A stretch of 64,000 nucleotides of DNA, taken from contig CM119264.1 in assembly GCA_051294375.1 (NCBI GenBank), positions 14,410,682-14,474,681 on the forward strand, written 5' to 3'. The notes below the pieces were generated by a model, which searched no databases, was not told the DNA's origin, and was given only the letters and a program-made list of their open reading frames with translations. Made by a program: the position numbers and the translations under genes. Below are positions 1-11,745 of the stretch, in pieces. Source of the DNA: Paraspadella gotoi (taxonomy: Eukaryota; Chaetognatha). Position 1 is the stretch's first letter; every line of letters starts with the position of its first letter.

Positions 1-32
1 CTGCATCTCTCTCTCTCTTCTCTCTCTCGTCT

Positions 33-98
<66 letters not shown>

Positions 99-115
99 AT
101 CTCTCTCTCTCTCTT
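1..115. repeat. (CT)n microsatellite at window edge
   Basis: Nearly pure CT dinucleotide tract with a few TT and GT interruptions. The same dinucleotide recurs all through the window on either strand. Confidence 0.95.
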
Positions 116-629
116 CCCTTTCTTTTTTTCATCTTATGCCGAAGAGGTATACGTGATTTCCCTAAAGCGTAATGCTTAATGGTTTTTGTTTAAGACCATT
201 ATCTTCTCTAGCGACTCCTGACGGATAGGAAGGACCGTGGATCCAGAAAGCGTGAATCCTTCAATCCGTCGATCAATCCATTTCATCATTTCCCTATTAA
301 ATTTATTCCAGGAGATCAAAAGTGTTTCTTTCTGTCAACATTCGCCTTTTTATCTCTTATTCGGCTTCAATATCAAGGCATAAATGAATCGGGCCTCTCA
401 TCCTCCCACGAAGCTTAAGATGCCGTAATGCCGTGATGGCCCTCAACCTCTCAAAAGCTCGTTCTTGTTTCCACCTCCTTCCGCCTCTAATATTCTCAGA
501 GTAAAGAAAATGTTTTCCCCTAAAAAGGGTTTTGTTTTCAAAAGTGCGTTAAAGAGATGTGGGCGAAACTGACCGTCAGAGTCTCGGTGGGTGGGAATGA
601 AGAGAGAGAGAAGAAGAAGGAGAGAGAGC

Positions 630-665
<36 letters not shown>

Positions 666-1290
666 AGCGAGAGGAGAAGAGAGAGTGAAAACGGTTAGTA
701 AATAACTCTGGTTAAACAATATAATTGTATATGGTTAGTACCGTGATCGTTATTATTCGCCTCAGCTAGAAAAATGCCCTACATGAAGAATGAAGATGCC
801 GATGTCCAATAACGAGAAGAATGTAATATCAATGATGAGTAGGTAAAGACCTTCAAAGTAGTAAAATTATTAGTAACAATAAATTTATCATATTTCATGT
901 CAGTTCATATTGTGGGCCATAATCCGGGGAGTGTAAGAAAAATTATGTTCTTTATTGTATTTTACTTCAAAGGTGGGCGAAACCTGGCGTCCATCAAACG
1001 GGTACTAATTATCTAACCCTTGACAACGACTAACAAATGATCAGTGTTTACGTTACGACGCCAAAGTCTCCCGCTCGTACGACCTCCCTTTATATATATG
1101 TTAAAAAAGTTAAGGGCAAACCCTATCAGTATCAGTCAACGCCTTCTCTTTATATTTTTTATTCTTTCGGCGAAAAATTAAAAAATCAAGAACGAAAATT
1201 TCAATGTGTGTTTCTTATCAAGTCTATTTCCGTGTAATCTTACACCGCGCTGCATTGTTTCGTCTTGTATCTTTATAGCTTCTTTAAAAA
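116..1290. other. No gene seen; one GA tract
   Basis: About 1.2 kb without a supportable coding region. A (GA)n-rich tract lies at about 600-685. The short open frame at 1037-1237 has no domain, no splice context and AT-biased composition, so it is not called. Confidence 0.6.
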
Positions 1291-1299
1291 CAAAAGGTA

Positions 1300-1402
1300 G
1301 CGCTAGCAGTCACTTAGAGGTTCTATCCTGACTTAACAAATGACTTTTACGACCGAAAAGTGACTTATAGAGTTGCTCCGCGAGTATCGCAGTGCAACAA
1401 AA
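1300..1402. repeat. Dispersed repeat with palindromic end
   Basis: The segment contains GACCGAAAAGTGACTTATAG followed by a near-palindrome, AGTTGCTCCGCGAG. The same words recur at 19183-19225 and 19675-19712, and a weaker relative closes the window near 63990. This copy has lost part of the palindrome (TATCGCAGTGCAAC). It looks like the terminal part of a non-autonomous mobile element. Confidence 0.6.
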
Positions 1403-2750
1403 AAAAAGAGGTTAGAAAAAAGGACTGAATATTATAACCAAATGATGTGATTCAAGCTATACGTAAGTAGAGAAGCTAAACTCATTATCCGTGCATAATT
1501 AATACCATGCTTCACCCCCAAAAAACCATGAGTCACCATAATTATACATGTATAATCACTTCAGCTGAATTACGTTTAATCAATTTCATCAATTCTCGAT
1601 TCATCAACTCCTATGGTGAGGTTTTATCCTCACACATATTCCATTCTGTCTTTGCTCAAGTCAGCGTGAGAATTTCCCTCCGAACGCCACCCGATTTTCA
1701 CCTCGATCCGCGTCCTCTTTCTCCTTTTCCCAACCATTCGTCTAATCTGTTCGCATTCAAAATTTTTAGGAACATAAACCCGAGGGTTTTGAAACAAAAA
1801 AGACAAATCGCTCCCTGTTTCGCCGCCGCGACGCGACCACGAAGACGATAACCAAAACACGACGACGACGACGACGACGATGACGACGACGACGGACGCG
1901 ACGATGAGAACTAATAATACATCATGACACTGCGATCCTCACTATTCGATCTTGAGTTTATTCCATGATAATTGGCAACTTATGTAATAAGAAAGTTTGC
2001 TTTTTCTAATAGAGAGTCCACGTTAAGAATATTTTTTGTTTCGCTGCAATGAGATAAAATTGGGATCAGTTTTCGAGACATTAGACAAAAAAAGGAATCG
2101 AAAATCCGCGCATTAAGAAATCACGCTCCTAAAAATTACAAAATTTTTTCCCCGCGCGTCGGAGTTCCATGGTTCTATTCTCTGAGAGGTTTGGGATTAG
2201 GCAGACTAAAATTAGAAACGCCACGAAATTTGAACCTATTTTTCTTCCTTTCTACTGAAAATAACTTAATAAAAAAGTATTATCTATAACTTTAATTCAC
2301 TCTCGCCTGCTTTTCCCAGTTTCCCTCATTCCTATTTAGTGACCTCTCATTAATTTTCCATCCTCGCCTAAAAATCTTAACCCTCTTCTTTCACCATTTT
2401 TTTTTTCCCTTTCCGAGTTCCCGCCCTCTTACGATTCAAATCCCAAACTTGCAATTGAAATAAAAAAAAGATCATCAGATTTTCGAAATTCTTACGGTTT
2501 CATTTTTTTTGGTATAAAAGTGTAAAGAATGAATGAACGATAATTTTTTTTTATCGCGCAAAAGAAAATATAAAATTTTTTAAAAAGAAAATTACGCGGA
2601 AGAAATAAAGGGGGAAAAAAAAGAGTTCTTCGGTTGGGAATTGGCGTCGTTTCCCCTGCGTTTTTTGTTGGGGAAAATAGAACCTCGAAACTCGGAAAAA
2701 CAAAACGTGACCTTCAAATTGAAAGGAAAATTCAGTAAAGAGACAAAAAA
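1403..2750. other. No gene seen; (GAC)n block inside
   Basis: AT-rich sequence with a (GAC)n microsatellite at about 1860-1910. Overlapping open frames at 1507-1860 on both strands have no recognisable domain and no splice partners. Confidence 0.55.
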
Positions 2751-2751
2751 T

Positions 2752-3805
2752 GAGGGAGGAGAGAAAAAAGAGGATGAAGGGGGAAGAAAAGAGGGATGAA
2801 GGAGAGGAAGAGAAAAAGAGGGATGAAAGGGAGGAGGAGAAAATTAGGATGAAAGGGAGGAAGGAGAAAATGAGGAGAAAGGGAGGAGGAAGAAATTAGG
2901 GCATGAAGGGAGGAGGAAGAAATAGGATGAAAGAAGGAGGAAAGAAAATTAGGGATGAAAGGGAGGAGGAAGAAAATGAGGGATGAAAGAAGGGAAAGAA
3001 AAGAGGGATGAAAGGGAGGAGGAAGAAAATGGAGAATGAAAGGGAGGAGGAAGAAATGAGGGAGAAGGAGCAGGAAGGAGGGAAGAAAAATGAGGGATGA
3101 AAGGGGGAAAAAAATAGGATGAAGGAGGAGGAAGAAATTAGGGATGAAGGAAGGAGGAAGAAAATGAGGGATGAAAGGGGGAGGAAGATAAAATTGAGGG
3201 ATGAAAGGGGATGAGGAAGAAATGAGGGATGAAAGGGAGGATGGAAGAAAATGAGGATGAAAGGAGGAGGAAGAAAATGAGGATGAAAGGGGGGGAAGAA
3301 AATGAGGATGAAAGGGAGGAGGAAGAAAATGAGGGGAGATGAAAGGGAGCGAAGGGGGGGGAGGAAGAAAATGAGGGATGAAAGGGAGGAGGAAGAAAAT
3401 GAGGAATGAAAGGGAGGAGGAAGAAAATGAGGGATGACAGGAAGGAGGAGAAAATGAGGGATGAAGGGGAAAAAAATGTAGGATGAAAGGGAGGAGGAAG
3501 AAAATGAGGGATGAAAGGAAGGGGAAGAAAATTAGGGAGAAAGGGAGGAGGAAGAAAATCGAGGGATGAAAGGGAGGAGGAAGAAAATGAAGGGATGAAA
3601 GGGAGGAGGAAGAAAATGAGGATGAAAGGGAGGAGGAGAAAAATGAGGGATGAAAGGGGAGGAGGAAGAAAATGAAGGATGAAAGGAGGAGGAAGAAAAT
3701 GAGGGATGAAAGGGAGGAGGAAGAAAATGAGGGGATGAAAGGAGGAAGGGAAGAAAATGAGGCATGAAGGGAGGAGGAAGAAAATGAGGGATGAAAGGGA
3801 GGTAG
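2752..3805. repeat. Purine-rich minisatellite, about 1.05 kb
   Basis: Tandem array of a 26-30 bp unit close to GGGATGAAAGGGAGGAGGAAG plus AAAATGA. The top strand is almost entirely purine, broken mainly by the T of each ATGA. Units differ by one-base indels. The long Phe/Pro/Ser-rich open frames on the minus strand are by-products of this composition and are not genes. Confidence 0.9.
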
Positions 3806-3845
3806 TTTTCGGAGAGAAAACTAGAAACGGCAAGCTCAAGATAGA

Positions 3846-3895
3846 CTAGATAGATAGATAGATAGATAGATAGATGAGAGGTATAGATAGATAGG
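3846..3895. repeat. (GATA)n microsatellite
   Basis: About 10 GATA units with one interruption, immediately after the purine minisatellite. Confidence 0.9.
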
Positions 3896-3899
3896 TTCA

Positions 3900-5035
3900 G
3901 TCTGCCAGTATGAATAAAATGACTCAATTTTTAATCAGATCATCCCCTTTTTAGGTGATCATGTTACTGCAAAGTATCGATACGTAAATTAAAGATATCA
4001 CTGGTACCTTACATTTGTACCGCCGATGGACAGAGAGACAGATCGACCGAAAGTGTGAATTAGATTATTGGATCTATTGTAAATAGGTTAAATTTAAAGA
4101 AATTTCATCCTATGTATATACAATTAAGGCCTGGTATTAGATAAGTTAATAATTAGGTTGAAAAGTTGTTGTGATGAGGGTAATTTTTGGAGGTTGTCGT
4201 CGTCGTCGTTTGTTTTTTTCCCATCGCTGTTGTCCAACCGTCGTCTCAAGGTCTCGGAGGACAAAGGACGTTAAACGCCAAGTGACGGAACCGTGGGGAA
4301 AATAATGAGATGATGATTTCAACCTCGATGTCGGGTCATTACAGGATAATTTTTTAAAAAAAATGTTTGGATTGGTTTCTGTTGAAGGTGATGATGTTTT
4401 TTGTGCAGTATTTGTGTTTCTCAAAAGAGATGTTTCTATGACAAAGAGGTGTTTCTTTGAAGTGATGGATGTTTTTTGTGCGAGTGATTGTGTTTCGAAG
4501 CAGATGTTACTGTGAAAGAGATGGATGTTTCTGTCGAGGAGGAAATGATTTTCCGGTCGGGGACGCTGGACCGGTAAATCCGCGACGATCGTTGAAAGAA
4601 AATCGTCGCCTGAGGACCACAACATCGACCAGACGCCATCGTCAGAGGTGGGCCAAAAGGGAAGGGCAATGAGGGAAGGAGAACAAAGATGGGTAGAAAA
4701 GGAGAGATGGGTGAGGAAGTGGGTAAGTTGGTAAGTTAAAAAAAAAGGAAGAGAGAAACAGGCAGGAATCGAAATGAAAAGGCGTGGAGGCGGAGGTTAG
4801 ACAAACAGAACCGCCTCAAAGGTTACTCCAGCATTCTTTCCATTACCAAAGGGGGTCTGAATGATGGCAGGGCATAAATGATAACATGCTAGCTAAACGC
4901 GCATGGAGTCGGATTCTAATCAGCTTGAGTGAATCTGTTAAGTTTTTAAAAAATACTTGCATGTCCTTTCCAAAGAAATGACTTTAATTTTTAATGTCTC
5001 TCAGATTAAAATTGTAAAATTTTGACGTTAAGAAA
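3900..5035. other. No supported gene; degenerate internal repeats
   Basis: A minus-strand open frame of 159 codons (4146-4625) exists. Its DNA holds imperfect repeats of a GATGTTTCTGTG-like word at 4390-4540, which explains its repetitive peptide. I see no domain, no splice sites in phase and no conserved pattern, so it is left uncalled. Confidence 0.4.
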
Positions 5036-5060
5036 NNNNNNNNNNNNNNNNNNNNNNNNN
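5036..5060. other. Assembly gap (25 N)
   Basis: Run of N. Confidence 1.
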
Positions 5061-5279
5061 GTTACAACTTTACGATATGAACGTATTCACTATTCAGTTT
5101 TCTAGGTGCAGTACAGTTACTTTCTACCGTTTAATAAACTAAAAATAAAAATTGCGAATCCTCTTTTGACAAAATAAATCCCAAACAAACCTCAAGTCGT
5201 TTGATCCTACACTTAGATAAAACATTTGACAAGCTCGAAAACACTGAGAGATAGAGAGACTCCCAGACAGAGAGAGAGA

Positions 5280-5640
5280 CGTCGACATCCTTTCCCCCCC
5301 TTTTTCGTTGCAAAATTAGCCTTCCGTCTTCCGGAGACAAAAACGGCGTGACTCCGTCACCGGAAAAAAAAGGAAGAGGCGGAGCCGGCGATGGACGGCG
5401 GTATGTAGTGTAAAGCGCCTGGATCGGTGACCGGAATGGAAATGGTGACCACCAAACTGGGCGTTGACTCGAAATGGGACGCGGGTTGTCAAATTTTGGA
5501 AATCGGAAAGAGGCGCCTTGTAAAGTCTCAAACCGGAAATGAAGCGGAGCGTTATTCTGAGGAGGAAAGAGAGGGGCGGCAAGCGGCATGGGAGGGCGGG
5601 GGCGGGAGAAGGCTAAACGGCTGAAAAGGCGCGCGAAAAG
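5280..5640. other. GC-richer block, possible exon or promoter
   Basis: This stretch is clearly richer in G+C and CpG than its flanks and stays open in several frames, including a minus-strand frame to 5643. No domain could be recognised and no donor-acceptor chain could be built. It could be a 5' exon or CpG-rich promoter of a gene I cannot resolve. Confidence 0.2.
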
Positions 5641-5983
5641 CATTCACGGCCTCGGAATATCTTTATGTCTGGGAATGATATCAAGGGAAAAAAGAGGAGG
5701 GGAAGAGGGAAGAGGAAAAGAAGGAAGGGAATGGATGGAAGGGTTGATTGAGAGATTTGGGAGGTGGAAAAATGAAATAGGGATAGGCGAAGATTTAAGG
5801 AAAGGTTAGGATCGGAAAATAAGAAAATTAATATTTTCCAGAGAATGAGATCATTAAGAATTGGAGAAGAAGAGTGAGACATCGTGAATGTTAGAAGAAA
5901 CGTGAATAATAAGATTGACAGAAAGAAAAATGAAAAGAATATTGTGAGGATTAACGAGGCATGAGACACACTGTGAAGAGAGA

Positions 5984-5986
5984 GAG

Positions 5987-6059
<73 letters not shown>
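5984..6059. repeat. (GA)n microsatellite
   Basis: About 35 uninterrupted GA units, followed at 6110-6142 by a short (GAC)n tract. Confidence 0.95.
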
Positions 6060-6060
<1 letters not shown>

Positions 6061-6315
6061 ACGGATTTCTGTGAATAGTGAAAAAGGAATGAAAATGGGT
6101 GTGAATGCGACAACGACGACGACGACGACACGACGACGACGGCGGGTGAACCATTTCGAGAAGAAACGTCGCCATTTGATGACGCGGAAGAAATAATAAA
6201 GATTATGGAAAGGAGAGGGAAAGGAAAGGAGAGGAAGAAAAGGAGAAGGAGGAAGGAGGAAAAAATGGCGGATAGAGAGTTTTAAAAAATGGAGGAGAAT
6301 AGGGGGTAAGGGGGA

Positions 6316-6337
6316 GAGGGGGAGAGAGAGAGAGGGG

Positions 6338-6407
<70 letters not shown>
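6316..6407. repeat. (GA)n microsatellite
   Basis: GA dinucleotide tract with one poly-G interruption near 6335. Confidence 0.95.
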
Positions 6408-6408
<1 letters not shown>

Positions 6409-7369
6409 GTATAGATAATAAGAGATGAAATGAGGAAGCTGGGTAAGTGGGCAGATAATGCAAAGGCAAAAGGTGACGGAACTGAAAACGATTGGTTAAC
6501 TGGGAAAAGGAAATTCAATGGCGCTGAAAACGATCGATGAAGAAATGGTAGGCTCAATCCACCCCCCCCCCAAAAAAAAAGAAAAAACAGAAAATAATTA
6601 ATCAAATGACACTGACTTAAAAAATATGATAAAATGAATGAAAAAAAAAAATTTTGAACGTACGTAATTCTGGGAAAAATGAAAAAACCGTAGGCGCTGG
6701 GATCTCTTATAGAAACGAACGGCATCCGTGATTGTGCCAAGCGGCGATGGAATTGAGACGCTTCCCTTCCATTCTCGGTCCAATATTCCGACACGTCATC
6801 GGGCCAAGATGTTGAATCCGATTCCCCCAGTCCCTCCCCTCACCCCCAAGCAAATCTCATGCAACGAATTCATCGGTTTTCCATAAAACGAGATGGGTTT
6901 TAAAGTCCCCGACGTATATTTATTATTAAATTAACGCGCGACGGAGAAGATGTAGCGGGTCGCGTCGATTTCGTTTCGCATTCTCGTTGGTCACGTGACG
7001 TCGTTGGGGTTTTTTTTTTTTTTTAGCATGTTGATTTTGTTCGGCAGGTTGGTAAGTCGGAAGGTCATGCTTCTGGTCTCGACTTCTTACTTTTCTTAGC
7101 TCCAGTTTTTTCCTTACTTTAAATGAACTAATTCCCTCCCGCTAACCCTCTTCTTAATTAAAATATGGGGCGACGTCTTACTTTGTCTCTTGTATCTTCT
7201 CAGGGTTCTGATTGTCATGTTAAGCGTCATAAACGGTAAATGTCTTGTTAAATATCAGTTAAAAATAAAGTTAACAACATCGTTGGTTCCTCTCAATATT
7301 AACAACAACAATTGGAAAACGGAGAAGGATAAAAAGCTGAAACCTCGACTCGTTTTGAAACATGTGCAG

Positions 7370-7392
7370 GATTCTCTCTCTCTCTCTCTCTC

Positions 7393-7435
<43 letters not shown>

Positions 7436-7453
7436 TTGAAACATGCGCAGGAT

Positions 7454-7511
<58 letters not shown>

Positions 7512-7620
7512 CTCTCTCTCTCTCTCTCTACTCCTCTCTCTCTCATCATCTCTCTACTCTCTCAGTCGAGCTCTCTCTCTCTGCCTCTCTCTCTCTCTCT
7601 TATCCTCTCTATCTCTCTCA
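7370..7620. repeat. Compound (CT)n with duplicated unit
   Basis: CT tracts broken by other bases. The word CGTTTTGAAACATG followed by CGCAGGATTC or TGCAGGATTC occurs twice (about 7350 and 7433), so a unit of about 80 bp has been tandemly duplicated together with its CT tract. It lies directly upstream of the fucosyltransferase start. Confidence 0.85.
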
Positions 7621-7748
7621 TTCAAGATTGCATGCAACGTCTATTGACGCCACGCTTGCTACGATTACATTTTGTCCACGTTCAAACCTTTCGAGCTAAT
7701 TTTTTTTCTCTTAAAAATTCATTTCTATTTAAAATTCTTTGAAAAAAA

Positions 7749-8987
7749 ATGATTTCCCCAGAAACTTTGGCATCAACTAAATACAGTAAATACAGTAAAA
7801 AGGTATTTTTGTTGATTTTTCCCGTCGCTTTTTTATTCGTTGTTCTCAACGAGAACTTGACGGGTAAATCGCTGTTGTTCCGTCTGCACGGATGGACGGA
7901 CGGACGGAAAAGAGAAGAACGAATGAAAGTGATTTTGTTTTGGGTCCCGTTCTACTCTGCGCCCGACTACGCGTTCGGACTGGGGTCACGCCCATTTCTC
8001 GATCACGGTTGCCCGGTGAAAACCTGTGAAACTACGAGTAACAGAAGTCGGTTGATGGAGGCCGACGCTGTCGTCTTTCACATTCGTAGCATCGGTGAGT
8101 CGTACGATTGATGTAAAATGCTGCTAAAAATGGTTTTAAACTAAAATATGTGTAACATAAATCTTGATAATTGAATATTTTCTACAGGCGGAAAAAGAGC
8201 ATCTCCCTCTCTTATTCCAAGCCTCGACATGCCGCACGCCAAACCCGCTAAGCAGAGATGGATCTTTTTTCTTAAAGAGTCACCCGTTCACACAAGTTTG
8301 AACACGAAGATTTTCCAAAATTGGTTCAACTGGACGATGACCTACCGAAAAGACAGCGATTTCTTTTTTCCCTACGGACGGACGATAAAGAGGACAACGC
8401 CTCTCGAGGAATTACCAAAAACGTCTAACGGTGTCAAAGCGAAAGGGACGCGAGTCGCTTGGATGGTTTCTCACTGCAAAACGCCGAGTCATCGCGAAGT
8501 CTACGTCAATAAACTACGCAAGTTTCTTTCTATCGACGTTTATGGCGCCTGCGGTCAACTCAAATGTCCAAAATCGAAAGGAATGGATTGCCTCAAATCC
8601 GATTCTTACATGTTCTACTTGTCTTTCGAAAATTCACTCTGTCGCGATTACATCACCGAAAAGCTTTGGCGCGTCATGAACAAAACCCGATTGGTGCCGA
8701 TCGTCTTCGGAGGCGGCGACTACGAAGTCGACTTGCCGCCCAACTCATTCATCGATGCCCGAAGCTTCTCTCCGCAGGACCTCGCGGATTATATCAAAAT
8801 GCTCGTCAAGCACGAGCATCTTTACAGACGATATCATCTGTGGAGAAGAGATTACGAAGTTCACGTTGATCCGCCCAAGTCGCGACATCATTTTTGTCAA
8901 CTTTGTGCGTCTTTGAACGATGAGACTTTGGCGCCAAAGTGGTACGAGGACATGTGGGATTATTGGACGAATGGGAAATGCGTTTGA
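7749..8987 (+). CDS. Alpha-1,3-fucosyltransferase (GT10), 2 exons
   Basis: Golgi type II membrane enzyme expected to transfer fucose from GDP-fucose onto N-glycan or Lewis-type acceptors. Exons are 7749-8094 and 8188-8987, with a 93-bp intron (GTGAGT...CTACAG, phase 1), giving 381 residues. A short cytosolic N-terminus is followed by a hydrophobic anchor at about residues 18-34 (VFLLIFPVAFLFVVL) and a stem. The second exon holds the diagnostic GT10 C-terminal motif FYLSFENSLCRDYITEKLWR followed by LVPIVFGG. This is the donor-binding region of the family. The C-terminal Cys residues (CQLC and the final CV) fit the disulfides of animal enzymes. The length is typical of invertebrate FucTs. The start is the first ATG before the anchor; an upstream non-coding exon cannot be excluded. 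The exact acceptor linkage (core or Lewis) cannot be told from sequence alone. Confidence 0.93.
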
Positions 8988-8989
8988 GA

Positions 8990-9570
8990 TTTTTAGCACT
9001 AATTAATTAGTATTTTTGGATAATTTTAAGACAGCTTCTTCCCAAAGTAAAAATGTGTTTATGACTATAACTTGTAGAGAAAGAAATTTAATTATGTGAT
9101 TTGAGTGATAAGTACAAAACCATTTTTTAAAAAATATTTCGGTATAAATTCCTCATGCCAATAACAGTGCTAAAATAGCAAAATAAAATAAAAAATTGCC
9201 GAATTTTACCAACTAAATTTAACTTGAAGCAAACTATTTTTGTCCTTGATAATTTAACCTTTACTATCTAGGAAAAAGTTAGAAGCATTTTTAATTGAGG
9301 ATATCTACTCGAAAACTTGCTCGATTTTTAAAAAAATCAGGATGTTCAGATTCTAACACTAAATTTCCTTTCAGTTGCTTCCTTCCATTTTTTCGTAGAT
9401 CCAACCGTATAGAAGTTAGAGGCAAAATAAGATTGCTACCTCAAGTGAAAAATGGCGGAAAAAATCGCCTTTAGTTTTTCCACAATTCTTGGTATTGAGT
9501 TATTTGTTTCTATTTCAAATTGAGTTAGTTATTTTTTTCATTTTTTAAATTTGGTTATGCCGAATAGACA
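8990..9570. other. 3' flank, no gene seen
   Basis: AT-rich sequence after the fucosyltransferase stop. No coding pattern seen. Confidence 0.6.
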
Positions 9571-9585
9571 GCCCTCTCTTTGGTT

Positions 9586-9800
9586 CATAAAGGTGCAATT
9601 GTAGCTCTGAGAAAAGAGGGAAAGACGCAACAATTCATCAGCAATAGACTTGGAATCCCTCGTTCCACCATTGCAAATTTTTTACGGTGATACAACAAAT
9701 CAAAAACATTGTTGTGTGTCAGCACGCTCTGGAGCATGCCCAGACGAATGCAGGCAGTGGTCGATGCCGAGGGAGGGCATACCAAATATTGAGAATGTTT
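9586..9800 (+). pseudogene. Tc1/mariner transposase fragment (dead)
   Basis: Reading the plus strand from about 9588 gives GAIVALRKEGKTQQFISNRL followed by GIPRSTIANFLR. This is the N-terminal helix-turn-helix of Tc1-type transposases, which binds the terminal inverted repeat. A TGA follows at about 9688, then YNKSKTLL and further stops, and no DDE catalytic region follows. It is a decayed internal piece; terminal repeats were not found next to it. Confidence 0.75.
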
Positions 9801-10117
9801 ACCCATGTTTTGTATTTTTTATTGAATAAATGAACTTTTAAAAAAAAATGTTTACTAAACTTTTTTCCTAGATAGTACATGTAAAATACAACATAAACTT
9901 TTTGTTTCTGAGATCTCCATGCTACTAAAATGTACACCTCCAAAAAAAAAAGCCTTAAGAGACATCAAACTTGGGGAGAAGAGAGGATTTAGACAAACAT
10001 AACATTTTTCGTGATCCCTCATCAGCCATCACCGTAATCCCCTGAAATCACTTAGTCAACAGTCAACTAGTATCCATTTCTTCTTTTAGTGCATTTACCA
10101 TTTACCATTTACCATTT

Positions 10118-10183
10118 ATCGGTTTGCGCGTTCGGCTGTTAACCGAAAAGTAGCTGGTTCGTGCCCAGTACCCACCCAGGGAC
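10118..10183 (+). pseudogene. tRNA-Asn(GTT)-like relic or SINE head
   Basis: The stretch GCGCGTTCGGCTGTTAACCG matches the D-stem end, anticodon arm and GTT anticodon of animal tRNA-Asn. It continues into a T-arm-like GGTTCGTGCCC and ends with CCCACCCAGGGACG. The acceptor 5' strand is missing; the upstream DNA is instead a short TTTACCA tandem repeat. Five extra bases interrupt the T-arm region. It is therefore a pseudogene or the head of a tRNA-Asn-derived SINE, not a working tRNA. Confidence 0.7.
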
Positions 10184-10189
10184 GAATGT

Positions 10190-11555
10190 CTATCTTAAGG
10201 CTTGCTCTATCGAAACGAGAGGAAGTACGTTAAAGCACATATTGTATGTTTTGAGGTCAGTTCGATAGTATTGTAGTCATGGATTCATACATATATAAAC
10301 CTTCTTTATTGTAAAATTGATTCTCATTTTTTACGATCCTAAATATATTTTTACTAACTTAATGTACTCATTGTACGGTAGACAAAGATAAAAAGACCGA
10401 AAAATCGATATTTTAAGTCGTGACGTAGACAAATAATTTGGCAATTATTCCCCACTGCCCCACTACGCCTTTTCAAATTCGTCTATAGATCGTACGAGCA
10501 ACAAATGCGTGAGCTACTCTCTCGGCCCATGCGCGGTGCACCAAGCTGTTGATGTCGTTGGAGACAACAACAACAACAGCAACGAGAACAGCGACGACAG
10601 CAACAACAACATCAAAACTAGTTATTTTAACTAAAGATTTTTAAAAGCGATTGTACACTAATGATTATAGATGAAATATCAAAAAATTTTTCGCGAAAAG
10701 ATGACTAATAAAAAAAAAAGTAAGACAGCAAAGAACAGAAGTATAAGATTAACAACTCATTAGTATTATTGAAAAAGAATACGAGGCAAATTAACGTAAA
10801 AAAACAAAAAACAAATTAGAAACTAGAAATAAAAAAATTAACTAGAAATATTTAAGGTGAATTGTATTAAATAAAAAAAGATTGTAAAATTCATCTTAAC
10901 TTATCATCTAATTAGCTGCTTACCATTAAAGCAACGCACTATCATCGAAATAATTTTTTTTATCGGAATAAGGTTTAGTGTTCATCGTAACAATTATATG
11001 TGCTTTTAATTAATAGTGACTATCATCGAAACTGCTCAATAATATATCAGTTGTCAAAAATTCATTTTCTTTTTAGAGAGATATAAGGCTTTCTCTCTCA
11101 TTTCAGACTCACTTTGGTCAGGAGCTATATTTCCAGGAACTTTATGATGATTTACTTTTTTTTAAATCTTGATTAAACAACTGATACCTAGTATGGTTAA
11201 ATAACAATTTGTTCTGAACAGGGTTTTACTGTATAGATTTCTGAGTTTTCTCGAATATTTGAAACTAGCTTAAATATATAATGGGAATCATGGGAATCAC
11301 TACCATATCTAATTAAATCATAATGATTGATTTATAACGCACTTGATGTGTTCGGGATTTCATCCGCAACGATCCGCAAAATGAGTAATGCCAAATGATT
11401 TTCAAATTAATTTTTTTTCTAAAACACTTTCGATAAGAACCATTTACTAAAGTAAATTATTTTTTAACTTAACTGCGATTCTTTTGAAGTGGTTAAGAAA
11501 ACAATTTGAAATTGTCTTCATGACAAAAGACGTTAGTAATTTTTTTTTTAAAATA
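10190..11555. other. No gene seen, AT-rich
   Basis: Contains a short (CAA/CAG)n-like block at about 10564-10612 (ACAACAACAACAACAGCAAC). Otherwise AT-rich with no coding pattern. Confidence 0.6.
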
Positions 11556-11560
11556 AAATA

Positions 11561-11745
11561 ATTTGAGAAAACAATAATTATTTGTTTCTGTCAACGAATT
11601 GTATTTGATATTAAAGACATGTTCGAACTCCTGAGTTTAGAGAGTCTTGATGAAGATGAAGACTCTAAACTCAGGAGTCGAAATAGTCTTAATATCAAAT
11701 AACATTTGTTGACAAAAAACAAATAATTATTGTTTTTCTCCAAAT
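11561..11745. repeat. Foldback element, arms about 85 bp
   Basis: The left arm (11561-11649) is a near-complete reverse complement of the right arm (about 11660-11745) with a spacer of about 10 bases. The arms differ by small indels and a few substitutions. The centre carries words shared with repeats at 49160 and 60964: GACTC...GAGTC followed by GAAA and then GTC. It looks like two head-to-head copies of one short mobile element. Confidence 0.8.

Noticed and set aside
3138-3927. Long minus-strand open frames rich in Phe, Pro and Ser (up to 233 codons)
   Set aside because: They are translations of the purine-rich minisatellite; composition alone keeps the frame open.
5613-6469. Ser/Leu-rich minus-strand open frames
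   Set aside because: Produced by the (GA)n microsatellites at 5984-6059 and 6316-6407.
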